This document shows, one piece after another, positions 35,537-43,960 of a stretch of DNA of 64,000 nucleotides. Source of the DNA: Actinokineospora baliensis (GTDB lineage: Bacteria > Actinomycetota > Actinomycetes > Mycobacteriales > Pseudonocardiaceae). Each line of letters opens with the position of its first letter. Position 1 is the stretch's first letter. A model generated the notes under the pieces. That model ran no database searches, was not told the DNA's origin, and saw only the letters and a list, made by a program, of their open reading frames with translations. The stretch covers positions 1,178,001-1,242,000 of the forward strand of contig NZ_JAFBCK010000001.1 in assembly GCF_016907695.1 (NCBI RefSeq), in the 5' to 3' direction. The position numbers and the translations under genes were made by a program.

Positions 35537-37426
35537 TCAGCCCGCGGGTGGTGGGACCACCGGGGCCGGGGCGCAGACGATCTTGGGTTGGGGGTTGTAC
35601 CTGACCGTGCGGGTGTCGCGGCGGACTTCGGCGCCGGTTCCCGCGTCGCGCAGGATGCGGGTGTCGGAGGTGGTGAAGCCGGGGGCGCCGTTGCTCGGTG
35701 AGCACTTGCCGGTGGTCGGGCCGGGCTTCTCCTGCGGCGGGGTCTCCGCGGAGCGGCCGCCGGTGACCGACTCGACCGTGTAGCGCTTGGTGCCCCAGAT
35801 CTTCACCGTGATCGACGACGGCGTCCAGATCGTCTGGATGGCGATGCCGGTCTGCGCGTCGTTGGTGAACTTGAGGTCGATGACGCTGCTGCCGTCGTGG
35901 TTCTGGAAGACGGTGGCCTCGCGGGCGGCCGGGTAGCGGCTGATGTAGTAGCTGTGCTCCTTGTGCCCGGCGTCCTTGAGGCCCGAGAAGTACGACGCGT
36001 TGTACAGCGTGGTCGCGAACTGGGAGATGCCGCCGCCGACCTCGCGGCCGGGGGCGCCGTCCTTGATCACGCCCGCCTCGACGTAGCCCTGCGCCGCGGT
36101 GCGCGGGCCGGTGTAGCCGTTGAGGCTGAAGGTCTCGCCCGGCTTGACGATGGCGCCGTTGACCTTCGTGGCGACCGTGCGGATGTTGATGCCGGAGTCG
36201 GTGGCGAAGCCCTTGGTGGTGAACTCGCCGATGACCTCCTTGATGCCGAGCTGGTTGGCCTGCTCGGTGGTCACCTTCGCCGGGGTCTTGGTGTACTCGA
36301 CCTTGATCTCGCGGCCGTCGGGCTTCTTGAGCACGTCGAGCAGGGTCGCGAACGCGGTGTCGTACTTGACCCCGGTGCCGTCGACCGAGGGGGTGACCGC
36401 TGGCGCGCCGCCCTCGAACACGACCTGCGCGTCCTTGCCCTCCTTCTCCGTGGAGGCCAGTTGCGGCTTCACCGCGTCGGTGATCTTCACCAGGTCCAGC
36501 TTCGGGGCCAGCCCGCCACCGTCGACCGGCTCGAACGCCAGCGCGGTCGCGATGACGGCGGGCTCGATCTTGGCGTCCTTGCCGTCGCCCTTGACCGTCA
36601 CCGGACCGGACACGGCGACCTTCGCCAGGTCGAGCGCGGTCCGCACCCCGTCGGACGTGGTCTTCACCGGCGTGCTGGTGACCGGCAGTTCCAGCGCGGT
36701 CCCGCCGACCCAGCCCGCCACGATGATCGTGCGCGCCTTGCCGCCGTCCAATTCCTGGCCCGGGACCGGCTCAACGCCTGCCGGGGTAGCGCCGTCGAAC
36801 CGGATGGCGCCCTCGACCGGCGGGCGCGCGCCCGCGGCCTTGAGCCGGTCGATCTCGGAGGCGAGCGCGCTCTCGTTGGTCGCGGTGACCACGCCGACCT
36901 CGCGAGTGCCGCCGAACAGCGACGACAGCCGGGTGAACGGGTTGAGCGGCTGGTCGCCCGCCTGCTCCAGGGTCGCGCCCCAGTTCAGCGTCAGCCCGGC
37001 CTTGGTCGGGTCGACCTTCTCCTCGACCACGCCGATCTTGACCGCCACCGGCTGGGTCAGCCGCGGCTCGATCTTCTCCCGCAGCTCCCGCTCGGCCTCG
37101 ACCTGCGACATCCCGCCGACGTCCACCCCGGCCACGGTCGTCCCGCGCGGCACGTCGCCGCTGCTGACAGCCAGGTCGACGCCGTAGAGCACGGCGAGCG
37201 CACCCAGCACGGCACCGGCGATGATCGCGGGCTTGCGCCAGCCGGGCTTACCCGGCTCCTGCGGTTCCCCCTGGGACAGGGTGAGCTTCTCGGTCGGCCC
37301 GTCCAGCGGCGACCCGACCGGCGGCGGCTGCGCCACCACAGCGGGCACCCGGGGCAGCAGATCGGTCTGCTCGGTGTGCGACTCCGGCCATCTAGCCCCG
37401 CCCGGCCAGTCCTGGTCCTCCGGCAC
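35537..37426 (-). CDS. VanW-family cell-wall protein
   Basis: 629 residues. A cytoplasmic Pro-rich N-terminus is followed by one membrane helix (PAIIAGAVLGALAVLYGVDLAV, about 66-87). Extracellular parts include two PG_binding_4-type domains (GTTVAGVDVGGMSQVEAERELREKI; GAIRFDGATPAGVEPVPGQELDG) and a VanW domain (GETFSLNGYTGPRTAAQGYVEAG, GGGISQFATTLYNASYFSGL, HSYYISRYPAAREATV). VanW is often found with glycopeptide-resistance clusters but is widespread in actinobacteria without resistance genes. Likely a peptidoglycan-associated protein; activity unknown. Confidence 0.9.
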   Translation of the reverse strand: MPEDQDWPGGARWPESHTEQTDLLPRVPAVVAQPPPVGSPLDGPTEKLTLSQGEPQEPGKPGWRKPAIIAGAVLGALAVLYGVDLAVSSGDVPRGTTVAGVDVGGMSQVEAERELREKIEPRLTQPVAVKIGVVEEKVDPTKAGLTLNWGATLEQAGDQPLNPFTRLSSLFGGTREVGVVTATNESALASEIDRLKAAGARPPVEGAIRFDGATPAGVEPVPGQELDGGKARTIIVAGWVGGTALELPVTSTPVKTTSDGVRTALDLAKVAVSGPVTVKGDGKDAKIEPAVIATALAFEPVDGGGLAPKLDLVKITDAVKPQLASTEKEGKDAQVVFEGGAPAVTPSVDGTGVKYDTAFATLLDVLKKPDGREIKVEYTKTPAKVTTEQANQLGIKEVIGEFTTKGFATDSGINIRTVATKVNGAIVKPGETFSLNGYTGPRTAAQGYVEAGVIKDGAPGREVGGGISQFATTLYNASYFSGLKDAGHKEHSYYISRYPAAREATVFQNHDGSSVIDLKFTNDAQTGIAIQTIWTPSSITVKIWGTKRYTVESVTGGRSAETPPQEKPGPTTGKCSPSNGAPGFTTSDTRILRDAGTGAEVRRDTRTVRYNPQPKIVCAPAPVVPPPAG

Positions 37427-37441
37427 GGCTCACCTTTCCCC

Positions 37442-37762
37442 TCAGAGGTACAACCCGGTCCCGTGTTCGGTGCGCTCGCTGGCGATGGCGTGCACGTCCC
37501 GCTCGCGCATCACCATGTACGCCTGCCCGTGGACCTCGACTTCGAACTGGTCCTCGGGGTTGAACAACACCCGGTCGCCCACCTTCACCGTGCGTGCGCT
37601 CGTGCCCACCCCGAGCACGTCCCCCCAGGCGAGCCGCTTGGCGACCTGCGCGGTGGCCGGGATGACGATGCCGCCGGTGCTGCGCCGCTCCCCCTCCTCG
37701 GGGGTCAGCCGCACGAGGACCCGGTCGTGCAGCATCTGGATCTCGAGCTTCAGTTCCGGCAC
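37442..37762 (-). CDS. GroES-like co-chaperone domain protein
   Basis: 106 residues from GTG (VPELKLEIQMLHDRVLVRL); ATG of MLHDRVLV (37735) has a better ribosome site and is possible. The Cpn10 fold is seen in LHDRVLVRLTPEEGERRSTGGIVIPATA and VKVGDRVLFNPEDQFEVEVHGQAYMVMRERDVHAI. It is not the canonical groES: no groEL adjoins, and it is the known short actinobacterial paralogue type. A role as a lid for a specific chaperonin is unproven. Confidence 0.82.
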   Translation of the reverse strand: MPELKLEIQMLHDRVLVRLTPEEGERRSTGGIVIPATAQVAKRLAWGDVLGVGTSARTVKVGDRVLFNPEDQFEVEVHGQAYMVMRERDVHAIASERTEHGTGLYL

Positions 37763-37805
37763 CGAGGAATGGTAACCGCCTGCGCGGGGTGGGCTTCCGA
37801 CGTGG

Positions 37806-39632
37806 TCAGTGCTGGTCGTCGAGGCCACCCATGACCAGTGCGAGCCGGTGCGCACCGGTGTCCAGGACCCGGACGGGCACCCCCCAGTCCTGCCTGGTCA
37901 AGTGGCACGCGGCGTGCTCGGTGCCGTCGTCGTCGCAACTGGCCGCCTGCGCCACGACGTGCAGCACGCCCTCGGTCACACCGGCGGCGACGGTCACCTT
38001 GCGGCTGAGCTCCGTGCTCACCCCGGCACCCTCGGCGAGCAATCCCGGCGGCGACGAGGTGATCTCCAGCCGGGTCGACGGGCCGTAGCGCTCGTCGAGC
38101 TTCTGCCCCGGCGGCGGCGTGAACACGACGACGAGGTCGAGCACACCGGCGGCGATGTCGGTCGGCGGCCTGCGGACCTGGTGCGCGTCGCCGTCGACCA
38201 GGTGGGCCTTGGCGACGGGGCGGGAGAGGCGGTGCGCTGCGGACTCGACGACGACCAGGTCGCCGTCGAGCAGGACGGCGCCGGAGGGCTCGGCGAGGCC
38301 GGTGGCCAGGGTGCTGACCTCACCGGTCGCCGGGTCGTAGCGGCGGATGGCGCCGTTGTAGGTGTCGGCGATGGCAACGGAGTGGTCGGCCAGGACGGTC
38401 ACGCCGAGCGGGTGCTGCAGCAGGGCCTGCTCCGCCGGGCCGTCGCGGTGGCCGAAGTCGAACAGGCCCTTGCCGATCGCGGTGTGGACCGTGCGGTCGG
38501 CGTCGATCCAGCGCAGCGCGGAAGTCTCGGAGTCGACCAGCCACAGCCGGTCGCCGTCGACAGCGAGCCCTGAGGTCTGCGCGAAGAAGGCCTGATCGGC
38601 CGGGCCGTCGTGCAGGCCCTCGACGGTGGTGCCCGCGAAGCGGCTGACGAGACCGGTGCGGGGGTCGAACAGGCCGAGGGTGTGGTTGCCCGCCATCGCG
38701 ATGACCAGACCACCGGCGGGTTCCCACCACACGAGGTCCCACGGGCTGGTCAGGTCGATCTCGGTGCCGGGCCCGTCGGTGGGACCGTTGCGCCACTGCA
38801 GGCCGGTGCCCGCGATGGTGGTGACCTCGCCGGTGTCGGTGTTGACGCCGCGCAGCAGGTGGTTGACCGTGTCGGCGACGACCAGGTGGTAGCCGACGTC
38901 CACGTGGTCGGGCAGCACGGCCACGGCGGACGGCTCGGAGAAGGTCGCCTCGACCCCGTCCTGCCTGCCCCTGGCGCCGGTGCCGTAGGTGGCGACGACG
39001 GCGTCGTCCTTGAGCTCGACGACCCGGTGGTGCGCGGTGTCGGCGACGAGGACAGTGCCTCGGCCGGTCGCCGTGGCCTTGGCCGGGAACCGCAACTCGG
39101 TCGCCGCGGGCGGCGGCGGGACGTACGGCCCATCCCCCCGGTGCAGCGTCCCCTTCGCGTCGTGCTCGGCCACCACCTCGGCGATCACCCGCCGCAACGC
39201 CTCCGCATGCCCCTCACCAGCGGCGACGTGCACCACATACCCCTCAGGATCCACCAACACCAACGTCGGCCACGCCCGCACCGCGTACGCCTGCCACGTC
39301 GTCAACCCCGGGTCGTCGAGCACCGGGTGGTGCACCTCGTACCGCTCAACCGCCGCCCTCAACGCCTGCTCATCCGCCTCGTGCACGAACTTCGGCGAAT
39401 GCACCCCCACGGTGACCAGGACGTCCTTGAACTCCTCCTCGACGGGGCGGAGCTCGTCGAGGACGTGCAGGCAGTTGATGCAGCAGAAGGTGAAGAAATC
39501 CAAAAGTACGATCCGGCCCCGGAAGTCGCTGAGCTGGTACGACTTGCCGCCGGTGTTCAGCCAGCCGCGGCCGACCAGTTCGGGGGCACGGGACAGGCGA
39601 CGGGGTTGCACTGGGGTCACAGGGAGAGTCAA
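37806..39632 (-). CDS. Thioredoxin-like/NHL-repeat protein
   Basis: 608 residues. The N-terminal thioredoxin fold (about 20-165) has the redox motif FFTFCCINCLHVLDEL (CxxC as CINC) typical of the NHL-linked TlpA group. Repeats of the NHL beta-propeller follow (VLVADTAHHRVVEL, LVVADTVNHLLRGV, VAIADTYNGAIRRYDP) to about residue 480, then a DUF-like beta domain to the end. There is no signal peptide, unlike many homologues. The human relative is NHLRC2. Function unknown. Confidence 0.9.
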   Translation of the reverse strand: MTLPVTPVQPRRLSRAPELVGRGWLNTGGKSYQLSDFRGRIVLLDFFTFCCINCLHVLDELRPVEEEFKDVLVTVGVHSPKFVHEADEQALRAAVERYEVHHPVLDDPGLTTWQAYAVRAWPTLVLVDPEGYVVHVAAGEGHAEALRRVIAEVVAEHDAKGTLHRGDGPYVPPPPAATELRFPAKATATGRGTVLVADTAHHRVVELKDDAVVATYGTGARGRQDGVEATFSEPSAVAVLPDHVDVGYHLVVADTVNHLLRGVNTDTGEVTTIAGTGLQWRNGPTDGPGTEIDLTSPWDLVWWEPAGGLVIAMAGNHTLGLFDPRTGLVSRFAGTTVEGLHDGPADQAFFAQTSGLAVDGDRLWLVDSETSALRWIDADRTVHTAIGKGLFDFGHRDGPAEQALLQHPLGVTVLADHSVAIADTYNGAIRRYDPATGEVSTLATGLAEPSGAVLLDGDLVVVESAAHRLSRPVAKAHLVDGDAHQVRRPPTDIAAGVLDLVVVFTPPPGQKLDERYGPSTRLEITSSPPGLLAEGAGVSTELSRKVTVAAGVTEGVLHVVAQAASCDDDGTEHAACHLTRQDWGVPVRVLDTGAHRLALVMGGLDDQH

Positions 39633-39681
39633 CAGGGTCCCGGTTGCTGGCGTTCGCTGGCCCAGGATGTGGGCAGAGACA

Positions 39682-39716
39682 CCTAGGTCCCCCGTGGTAG
39701 CCGCGGGGGACCTAGG
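39682..39716. terminator. Terminator after the DUF397 gene
   Basis: 12-bp perfect stem CCTAGGTCCCCC / GGGGGACCTAGG, 11 bp beyond the DUF397 stop on the minus strand and 50 bp before the NHL gene. Confidence 0.8.
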
Positions 39717-39726
39717 ACGGTCCTGC

Positions 39727-39927
39727 TCACGAGTTGTGCGCAGGGACCCCGCTCATGAACGCGCTCCATGCGGAGCCTGTGAAAGACAGAGTGCCTTGCC
39801 TGGGCGCCTTGCTGTCCCGCACCGCCCGTTCAGTGGCGCTGGTGCACGCGACTTCGACGCACTGTTGGTTCCCCCCAGAGCGCGAGGACTTCCGCCATGT
39901 ACCGGTGTGCAGGTTAGAGGTCTTCAA
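39727..39927 (-). CDS. DUF397 protein, partner of HTH regulator
   Basis: 66 residues from a TTG (LKTSNLHTGTWRKSSRSGG), preceded by GGAGAGAAGAA; the longer ATG reading runs inside the regulator gene. DUF397 signature: WRKSSRSGGNQQCVEVA and VRDSKAPRQGTLSFTGSAWSAFM. DUF397 genes pair with HTH-DUF5753 regulators in actinomycetes (WhiJ/BldB-like pairs) and act as their small modulators. Its start overlaps the regulator gene by 14 bp, so it is co-expressed. Confidence 0.88.
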   Translation of the reverse strand: MKTSNLHTGTWRKSSRSGGNQQCVEVACTSATERAVRDSKAPRQGTLSFTGSAWSAFMSGVPAHNS

Positions 39928-40741
39928 TTCTTCTCTCCAGTAGCGTCTGGGTGTCTGTCTCCGACAGCGCCCATTCCTGTGCATCCTCGAAGGAGGCGGT
40001 GAACGCGCCGGTCTTCTTGTTCCAGGCTGTGCCGCTGATGTTCTCGGTGTACGCAGCCTTGAAATCTGCCGCTGCTACCCAGAGCAGGGTGAAGGGGTTG
40101 CTCAAGCCGGGCGAGTCTCCGGCTGTCAACGGGTGGATGCGGATGCTCACGTGGTTGAGCTGCGAGAACATCAACAACCGTTCGAGTTGCCGCTTCATTA
40201 CGTCCGGCGAGCCATTTATGCGAATGGTCGCTTCCTCGCCAATGATCGCCCACACCTGACTTCCAGTGCGGTGGACAAGCCTGTCTCCCCTCGCTTGTCG
40301 TTGGAGTGCGAAAGATTCGGCGTCGGCACCCGCAACCGTGGGGGCGCGGCGCAACTGGACAAGGGCGTACTCCGCCGTCTGAAACAAGCCAGGAACGTAT
40401 GGATAGACGAGGCGGGTTTCATCTGCCGCTTGTTCGATCACCAGGAACCGGCGTGCTCGCCCAGCCGATCCCGTCGGCCCTGCCTTCTGGCGGGCAGACT
40501 CGCCCAGCGTCCGGAGGTCACTGGCCTCCGCAGGGGCGATGCCGTAGGTGGCGATCTGGGCTTCGGTGTCGCTCTGATCGGCCGACAAGACGCCGTTCTC
40601 GATCTTGCTCAGCTTGTCGTAGTTGATGCCGGTGCCTTGCGCCGCCGCGTCCAGGTCAAGTCCGGCGGCTTGTCGGTACGCACGCACACGCTTGCCGTAG
40701 ATCGTCCGCAGCAGCAGTGGATCAAGATCGGCACTCGTCAC
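39914..40741 (-). CDS. HTH-Xre regulator with DUF5753 domain
   Basis: 275 residues from GTG (VTSADLDPLLLRTIYG); the reading from 40885 runs over the operator. HTH_31-type domain: KRVRAYRQAAGLDLDAAAQGTGINYDKLSKIENG. DUF5753: RARRFLVIEQAADETRLVYPYVPGLFQTAEYALVQL through VSIRIHPLTAGDSPGLSNPFTLLWV. WhiJ-like regulators of this type control development and secondary metabolism with a DUF397 partner, here the overlapping 39727-39927 gene. Confidence 0.9.
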   Translation of the reverse strand: MTSADLDPLLLRTIYGKRVRAYRQAAGLDLDAAAQGTGINYDKLSKIENGVLSADQSDTEAQIATYGIAPAEASDLRTLGESARQKAGPTGSAGRARRFLVIEQAADETRLVYPYVPGLFQTAEYALVQLRRAPTVAGADAESFALQRQARGDRLVHRTGSQVWAIIGEEATIRINGSPDVMKRQLERLLMFSQLNHVSIRIHPLTAGDSPGLSNPFTLLWVAAADFKAAYTENISGTAWNKKTGAFTASFEDAQEWALSETDTQTLLERRIEDL

Positions 40742-40792
40742 ACCCAAGATTCTGCCCCATCCATGGAGGTGCGTTCGGTCGCACTGTTGATG

Positions 40793-40815
40793 TTGCGTCG
40801 CAATGTGCGACGCAA
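40793..40815. promoter_or_regulatory. 23-bp operator upstream of the HTH/DUF397 pair
   Basis: TTGCGTCGCA-ATG-TGCGACGCAA, perfect 10-bp arms, 52-74 bp upstream of the regulator start. A further half site (TTGCGTCGC) lies at about 40850. The symmetry and position suggest binding by the adjacent HTH protein. Confidence 0.82.
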
Positions 40816-40997
40816 TGTCACCCATTTGGACGCGTCTCGCTTTGCGTCGCTGACGTAGTCTCCATGATGTCAACAAAACGTCCATCGCCTACGGCCTTGA
40901 CCAGGGGATCGGGACCGTGTTGACCACGAGCTGCCAGCGGCGTGGGCGGACCCGACCGTCCACGTTGCTGGCGTCCACCTGCAACGGAGGTTGAGCG

Positions 40998-41045
40998 ATG
41001 GCGACGCGCGAACTGCAACCGCGGACCTACAGGGCGGGGCCGTGA
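40998..41045 (+). CDS. Tiny coupled ORF (15 aa), possible leader peptide
   Basis: MATRELQPRTYRAGP with an excellent ribosome site (ACGGAGGTTGAG, 5 bases up). Its stop TGA shares bases with the GTG of the next small ORF. It may exist to load ribosomes for the downstream genes. Detected only from the ribosome site and coupling; no family. Confidence 0.4.
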   Translation: MATRELQPRTYRAGP

Positions 41046-41170
41046 CTACCGTCCTGCCAGCTTTGGGAGTGATGGCTACTGCGGCGCTCGTGGTCGGAGT
41101 CTGTGTCATGGCACGCCTGTCCCGTACGGACCGCCCCGCCGACAGGGGCTCCCGTGACGATCGACCTTGA
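41042..41170 (+). CDS. Small membrane protein (42 aa)
   Basis: GTG start overlapping the preceding TGA. VTTVLPALGVMATAALVVGVCVMARLS is one membrane helix, followed by a basic polar tail (RTDRPADRGSRDDRP). The downstream gene starts inside it at 41154. Resembles in size the spread (Spd) membrane peptides of actinomycete mobile elements, but this is only a size argument. Confidence 0.5.
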   Translation: MTTVLPALGVMATAALVVGVCVMARLSRTDRPADRGSRDDRP

Positions 41171-41672
41171 TACTCCGTACGCCGACGGTCGCGATATGGA
41201 TAGCGAACGGCAGTACCTAACGCGGCTACTGTGGCGATCAGGTAGGACGTTCTATTTTCTTGGCGACAGCCATGAGTATCACCGGCTAGTCGCGATCGTA
41301 AAGTGGTGGCCGATCGGTCTCGCAGACGTGGCGATCCTCCGTAGTCCACTGGACGGCGTCTGCTATCGGATGGTCTATCGCAGCGCAGATGGCACTGAAG
41401 CAGACCCTTTACGGCCGCCGTGGCTCCAGTGGATGTTCAAAGCAACCGACGACAGCAACAGGTCACTTCGCCTGGTCCTTGGCGAGGAAGAGCCGACCAC
41501 CCTTGAGGAAACCGAGGATTCTCCAATCCATGAGGTGCCCTTAGAGTGTGGAGTGCCGGACGGATTGGCGCTCCGTATCAGGATTGGCAACACGAAAGAA
41601 CCTCCACCGCACATCCGTTGGGTCCGAAATCGCGATGTGCCTGCAATAGATCGACTGCTAAGGCAGCCGTAA
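41154..41672 (+). CDS. Hypothetical protein (172 aa)
   Basis: Starts from the GTG of VTIDLDTPYADGRDMDSERQYL, preceded by AGGGG within the previous small ORF. Compact alpha/beta look (LWRSGRTFYFLGDSHEYHRLVAIVKWWPIGLADVAILRS) with an acidic middle and PPPHIRWVRNRDVPAIDRLLRQP at the end. No recognised domain, no signal. Codons here are less GC-biased than in the surrounding chromosome, consistent with acquisition. Confidence 0.65.
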   Translation: MTIDLDTPYADGRDMDSERQYLTRLLWRSGRTFYFLGDSHEYHRLVAIVKWWPIGLADVAILRSPLDGVCYRMVYRSADGTEADPLRPPWLQWMFKATDDSNRSLRLVLGEEEPTTLEETEDSPIHEVPLECGVPDGLALRIRIGNTKEPPPHIRWVRNRDVPAIDRLLRQP

Positions 41673-41715
41673 CGTCGGGGGATTTCTACAAGGCGACTCA
41701 ACCCGGGGGAAGACG

Positions 41716-41943
41716 ATGTACAACGGTCGGCATGTCAACCTGGACGTCTGGATCACAGTACCCGCAAAGACGGAAATGCGGGTCGAAGTCGACATTGACC
41801 ACGCGGCGATCGTAATCGACTCTGCGCCGACACAGGTTCGGCTCTGCATCGACCTAGAGGGGATACAAGCCTTGTCGGCGATGCTCGACAAAGCGAGCGC
41901 GCAACTTTCAGGACGCACAGAGCAGGAATTGAAGGAGAAATAG
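41716..41943 (+). CDS. Hypothetical protein (75 aa)
   Basis: MYNGRHVNLDVWITVPAKTEMRVEVDIDHAAIVID then a helix (CIDLEGIQALSAMLDKASAQLSG). GGGGGAAG sits 5 bases upstream of the ATG. Likely a small two-strand/one-helix protein; not recognised. Lower GC content than neighbours. Confidence 0.62.
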   Translation: MYNGRHVNLDVWITVPAKTEMRVEVDIDHAAIVIDSAPTQVRLCIDLEGIQALSAMLDKASAQLSGRTEQELKEK

Positions 41944-41983
41944 CAGCAGGAAGCGCATCAGGGCGGACGATGGGGAGTGGGCG

Positions 41984-42229
41984 ATGGTATCAACAGGGTT
42001 CGATTGGGGAATAACGAATCCGACAGAACGCTACCGGGGTCGCGTCCACCTCGCGGCAGTTGGCTCAAACTTGGCACTGTGCGGACTGCCGTTCGATGTG
42101 CGCTATCGCTATCGCCCGCCGAGTGAAGGGCGAGTGCTGTGCCCTGAGTGCTGCCAATCGGCAATCGGATCGTTGTTTCCGGCCGTCCCAGTATCGAGCG
42201 ACCTTGGTCCCGGCAGGAATGAAGCATGA
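41984..42229 (+). CDS. Hypothetical protein with Cys cluster (81 aa)
   Basis: MVSTGFDWGITNPTERYRGRVHLAAVGSNLALCGLPFDVRYRYRP then VLCPECCQSAIG. The four cysteines (one, then CPECC) could bind zinc. Not recognised beyond that; similar short proteins with ALCG...C occur near actinobacterial mobile elements. Confidence 0.55.
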   Translation: MVSTGFDWGITNPTERYRGRVHLAAVGSNLALCGLPFDVRYRYRPPSEGRVLCPECCQSAIGSLFPAVPVSSDLGPGRNEA

Positions 42230-42272
42230 CCCATCTGTGCCAACTATCGTTCTACTAGAGATGTAGTATGCG

Positions 42273-42626
42273 ATGACGCGATTTCTTTCGGTTCACGACT
42301 TTACGCGAGACGCTATGACGAGACACCGCCCATTCTATCTGGAAGCTGTGGCGCTGGAGTTTATCAGGAGTGCTCTGACGCTCACTATTCCCAGACTTGC
42401 CGACAAGCTTGAAATGCGCCCACACGCGCTGCGCCTACTGCTTGAAGAAGCCGATATCGAGTATCCGGCGTGGCCGCATTTTCTTGGCTTAGGCGCCGGT
42501 CTCGCACAGGCGTTGAGCAGCCGCTATGAGATGGGCTTCTCCGTGAGTGAGATCCACAGGATGACAGGGCTGCCGTATCTGACGGTGCGCGAGCACTTGA
42601 GAACTGAAGGCGTTTACCCCAAGTAG
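42273..42626 (+). CDS. Hypothetical protein with possible HTH (117 aa)
   Basis: All-helical. IPRLADKLEMRPHALRLLLEEADIEYP and FSVSEIHRMTGLPYLTVREHLRTEGVYP both read like helix-turn-helix units, so this is probably a small DNA-binding protein with two tandem HTHs. No named family. No ribosome site stronger than AGATGTAG upstream; start uncertain. Confidence 0.6.
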   Translation: MTRFLSVHDFTRDAMTRHRPFYLEAVALEFIRSALTLTIPRLADKLEMRPHALRLLLEEADIEYPAWPHFLGLGAGLAQALSSRYEMGFSVSEIHRMTGLPYLTVREHLRTEGVYPK

Positions 42627-42654
42627 TGAAAGACTCTGACGGTAGGCATAGAAG

Positions 42655-43131
42655 ATGGCCGCTAACCTAAAATCGCGGACCCGGACCCTCTACTTGGCCG
42701 TAGAGAAGGCACAACAAACGGGCGACCACAAGCCTGTTGTTGCGATGGCGACCGCGTTCGCCAACGACGGCCTATCTGCGGGAATGTCGGTTGCGGAGAC
42801 CTTGGCATGGGCGATGTTCCGTATAGAGATTGACCATGGTGAAGATGGATTGAGCCCGGGTCGATTCGATGACCTTCGCGAGTCGCTAGTTGTCGCTGGC
42901 GTTTGTGTCGATAACCACTTCCGACAGGCCCGCACTGCGGGGTTGTGGGCCATCGGTTCGTACTATGGTTTCCTGGACAATCGCCAGTTCTCCTATCTGC
43001 GGGCACACTCCCAGACTCTTCCCCAGTGGATGCGGGCTCACCTCCGAACGATCAAGTGTCTTGCTCTGGCCCCGCCATCCAACAGGAGAAGCAAGTCGGG
43101 GGATTGTCGATCCAAGAAGCGGCGAAAGTGA
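42655..43131 (+). CDS. Hypothetical protein with basic C-terminus (158 aa)
   Basis: Helical core (LYLAVEKAQQTGDHKPVVAMATAFANDGLSAGMSVAETLAWAMFRIEIDHG) and a very basic tail (RRSKSGDCRSKKRRK) that could touch nucleic acid. Not recognised. It precedes the toxin gene by 34 bp and reads in the same direction, but there is no evidence of function for the toxin. Confidence 0.58.
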   Translation: MAANLKSRTRTLYLAVEKAQQTGDHKPVVAMATAFANDGLSAGMSVAETLAWAMFRIEIDHGEDGLSPGRFDDLRESLVVAGVCVDNHFRQARTAGLWAIGSYYGFLDNRQFSYLRAHSQTLPQWMRAHLRTIKCLALAPPSNRRSKSGDCRSKKRRK

Positions 43132-43165
43132 TCATCGAATCGAAGGAATGCGGTAGGTTTCTGAA

Positions 43166-43960
43166 GTGGCGATCTCGGATGAGGTTCGGCGATTACGTCA
43201 GGTGCGTAACGTTCTGGTCGCGCATCGGGGTTGGACGCGCGGGGTTGAGCTGAAGGTCGGTGAGGTCGAAGCGGAGGTGCACGGTCTCCTGGGTGGTGCG
43301 TTCGGGCAGCAGGAGATCGCCGCGGCGATCGCTGGGGTGCGGGCGAAGCTCGACGATCTGCGGGATGCGCTGGTTCAGGTCGTCGAGCAGTTGGACCAAG
43401 CGATCGCCCACCACTCTCGACGGCCCGGCTCAGCATCGACCAGCGGATCAGCGTCCGTACCGCCTGCTCCGGCAAAGCCGCCCGCGCCGGATCGCGGTCA
43501 GAAACGGCCTGAGGTGGAGAACCAGCACGGTGATCGCTACCCCGAGGAAGCGAATCCCTACCATGACATGCTTCAGCGTCGGGTGATCCGGGGTTCGGGG
43601 ATGCCCATCAGCGGCTGGGTGCAGCTCGATGGAAAGCAGACCGGCGAGATCACCGCGACCCGGTCCGATCCGTGGGCTGAAGAGTCGCTGTCGCGGATGG
43701 AGGAGTTGGATCCCCGGCGGGCGGCTGGCTTGGCCCATCACGTGGAGATGAAGGTGATCGTCATGATGGTTGCCAGCGGTTCCCGCCACGGCCAGGTGAT
43801 CATCAATCACGCGCCGTGTGGGTCGGAAGTCGGGGACCTTCCGGGCTGCCATACGTCGATCCCCCGGTGCCTGCCGGAGGGTCGTACGCTCACGGTGCTG
43901 GGGACTGACCGGAACGGTGATCCGTTCAAGCACACGTACCACGGGAAGGCGAAGTGGTGA
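43166..43960 (+). CDS. SCP1.201/DddA-like deaminase toxin with helical export domain
   Basis: 264 residues. N-terminal 80 residues are helical (VRRLRQVRNVLVAHRG, then EVHGLLGGAFGQQEIAAAIAGVRAKLDDLRDALVQVVEQLD), like the export modules of type VII effectors. A Pro/Ser linker (85-110) leads to a C-terminal deaminase domain: the catalytic HVE (192-194), then Cys218 in NHAPCGSEV and Cys228 in LPGCHTSIPRCLPEGRTLTVLG. This matches the SCP1.201-like deaminase family, which includes the double-stranded-DNA cytidine deaminase DddA; substrate here is inferred. Cys-to-Cys spacing (9 between) is longer than CxxC. It is followed by an overlapping Imm1 gene. Confidence 0.85.
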   Translation: MAISDEVRRLRQVRNVLVAHRGWTRGVELKVGEVEAEVHGLLGGAFGQQEIAAAIAGVRAKLDDLRDALVQVVEQLDQAIAHHSRRPGSASTSGSASVPPAPAKPPAPDRGQKRPEVENQHGDRYPEEANPYHDMLQRRVIRGSGMPISGWVQLDGKQTGEITATRSDPWAEESLSRMEELDPRRAAGLAHHVEMKVIVMMVASGSRHGQVIINHAPCGSEVGDLPGCHTSIPRCLPEGRTLTVLGTDRNGDPFKHTYHGKAKW

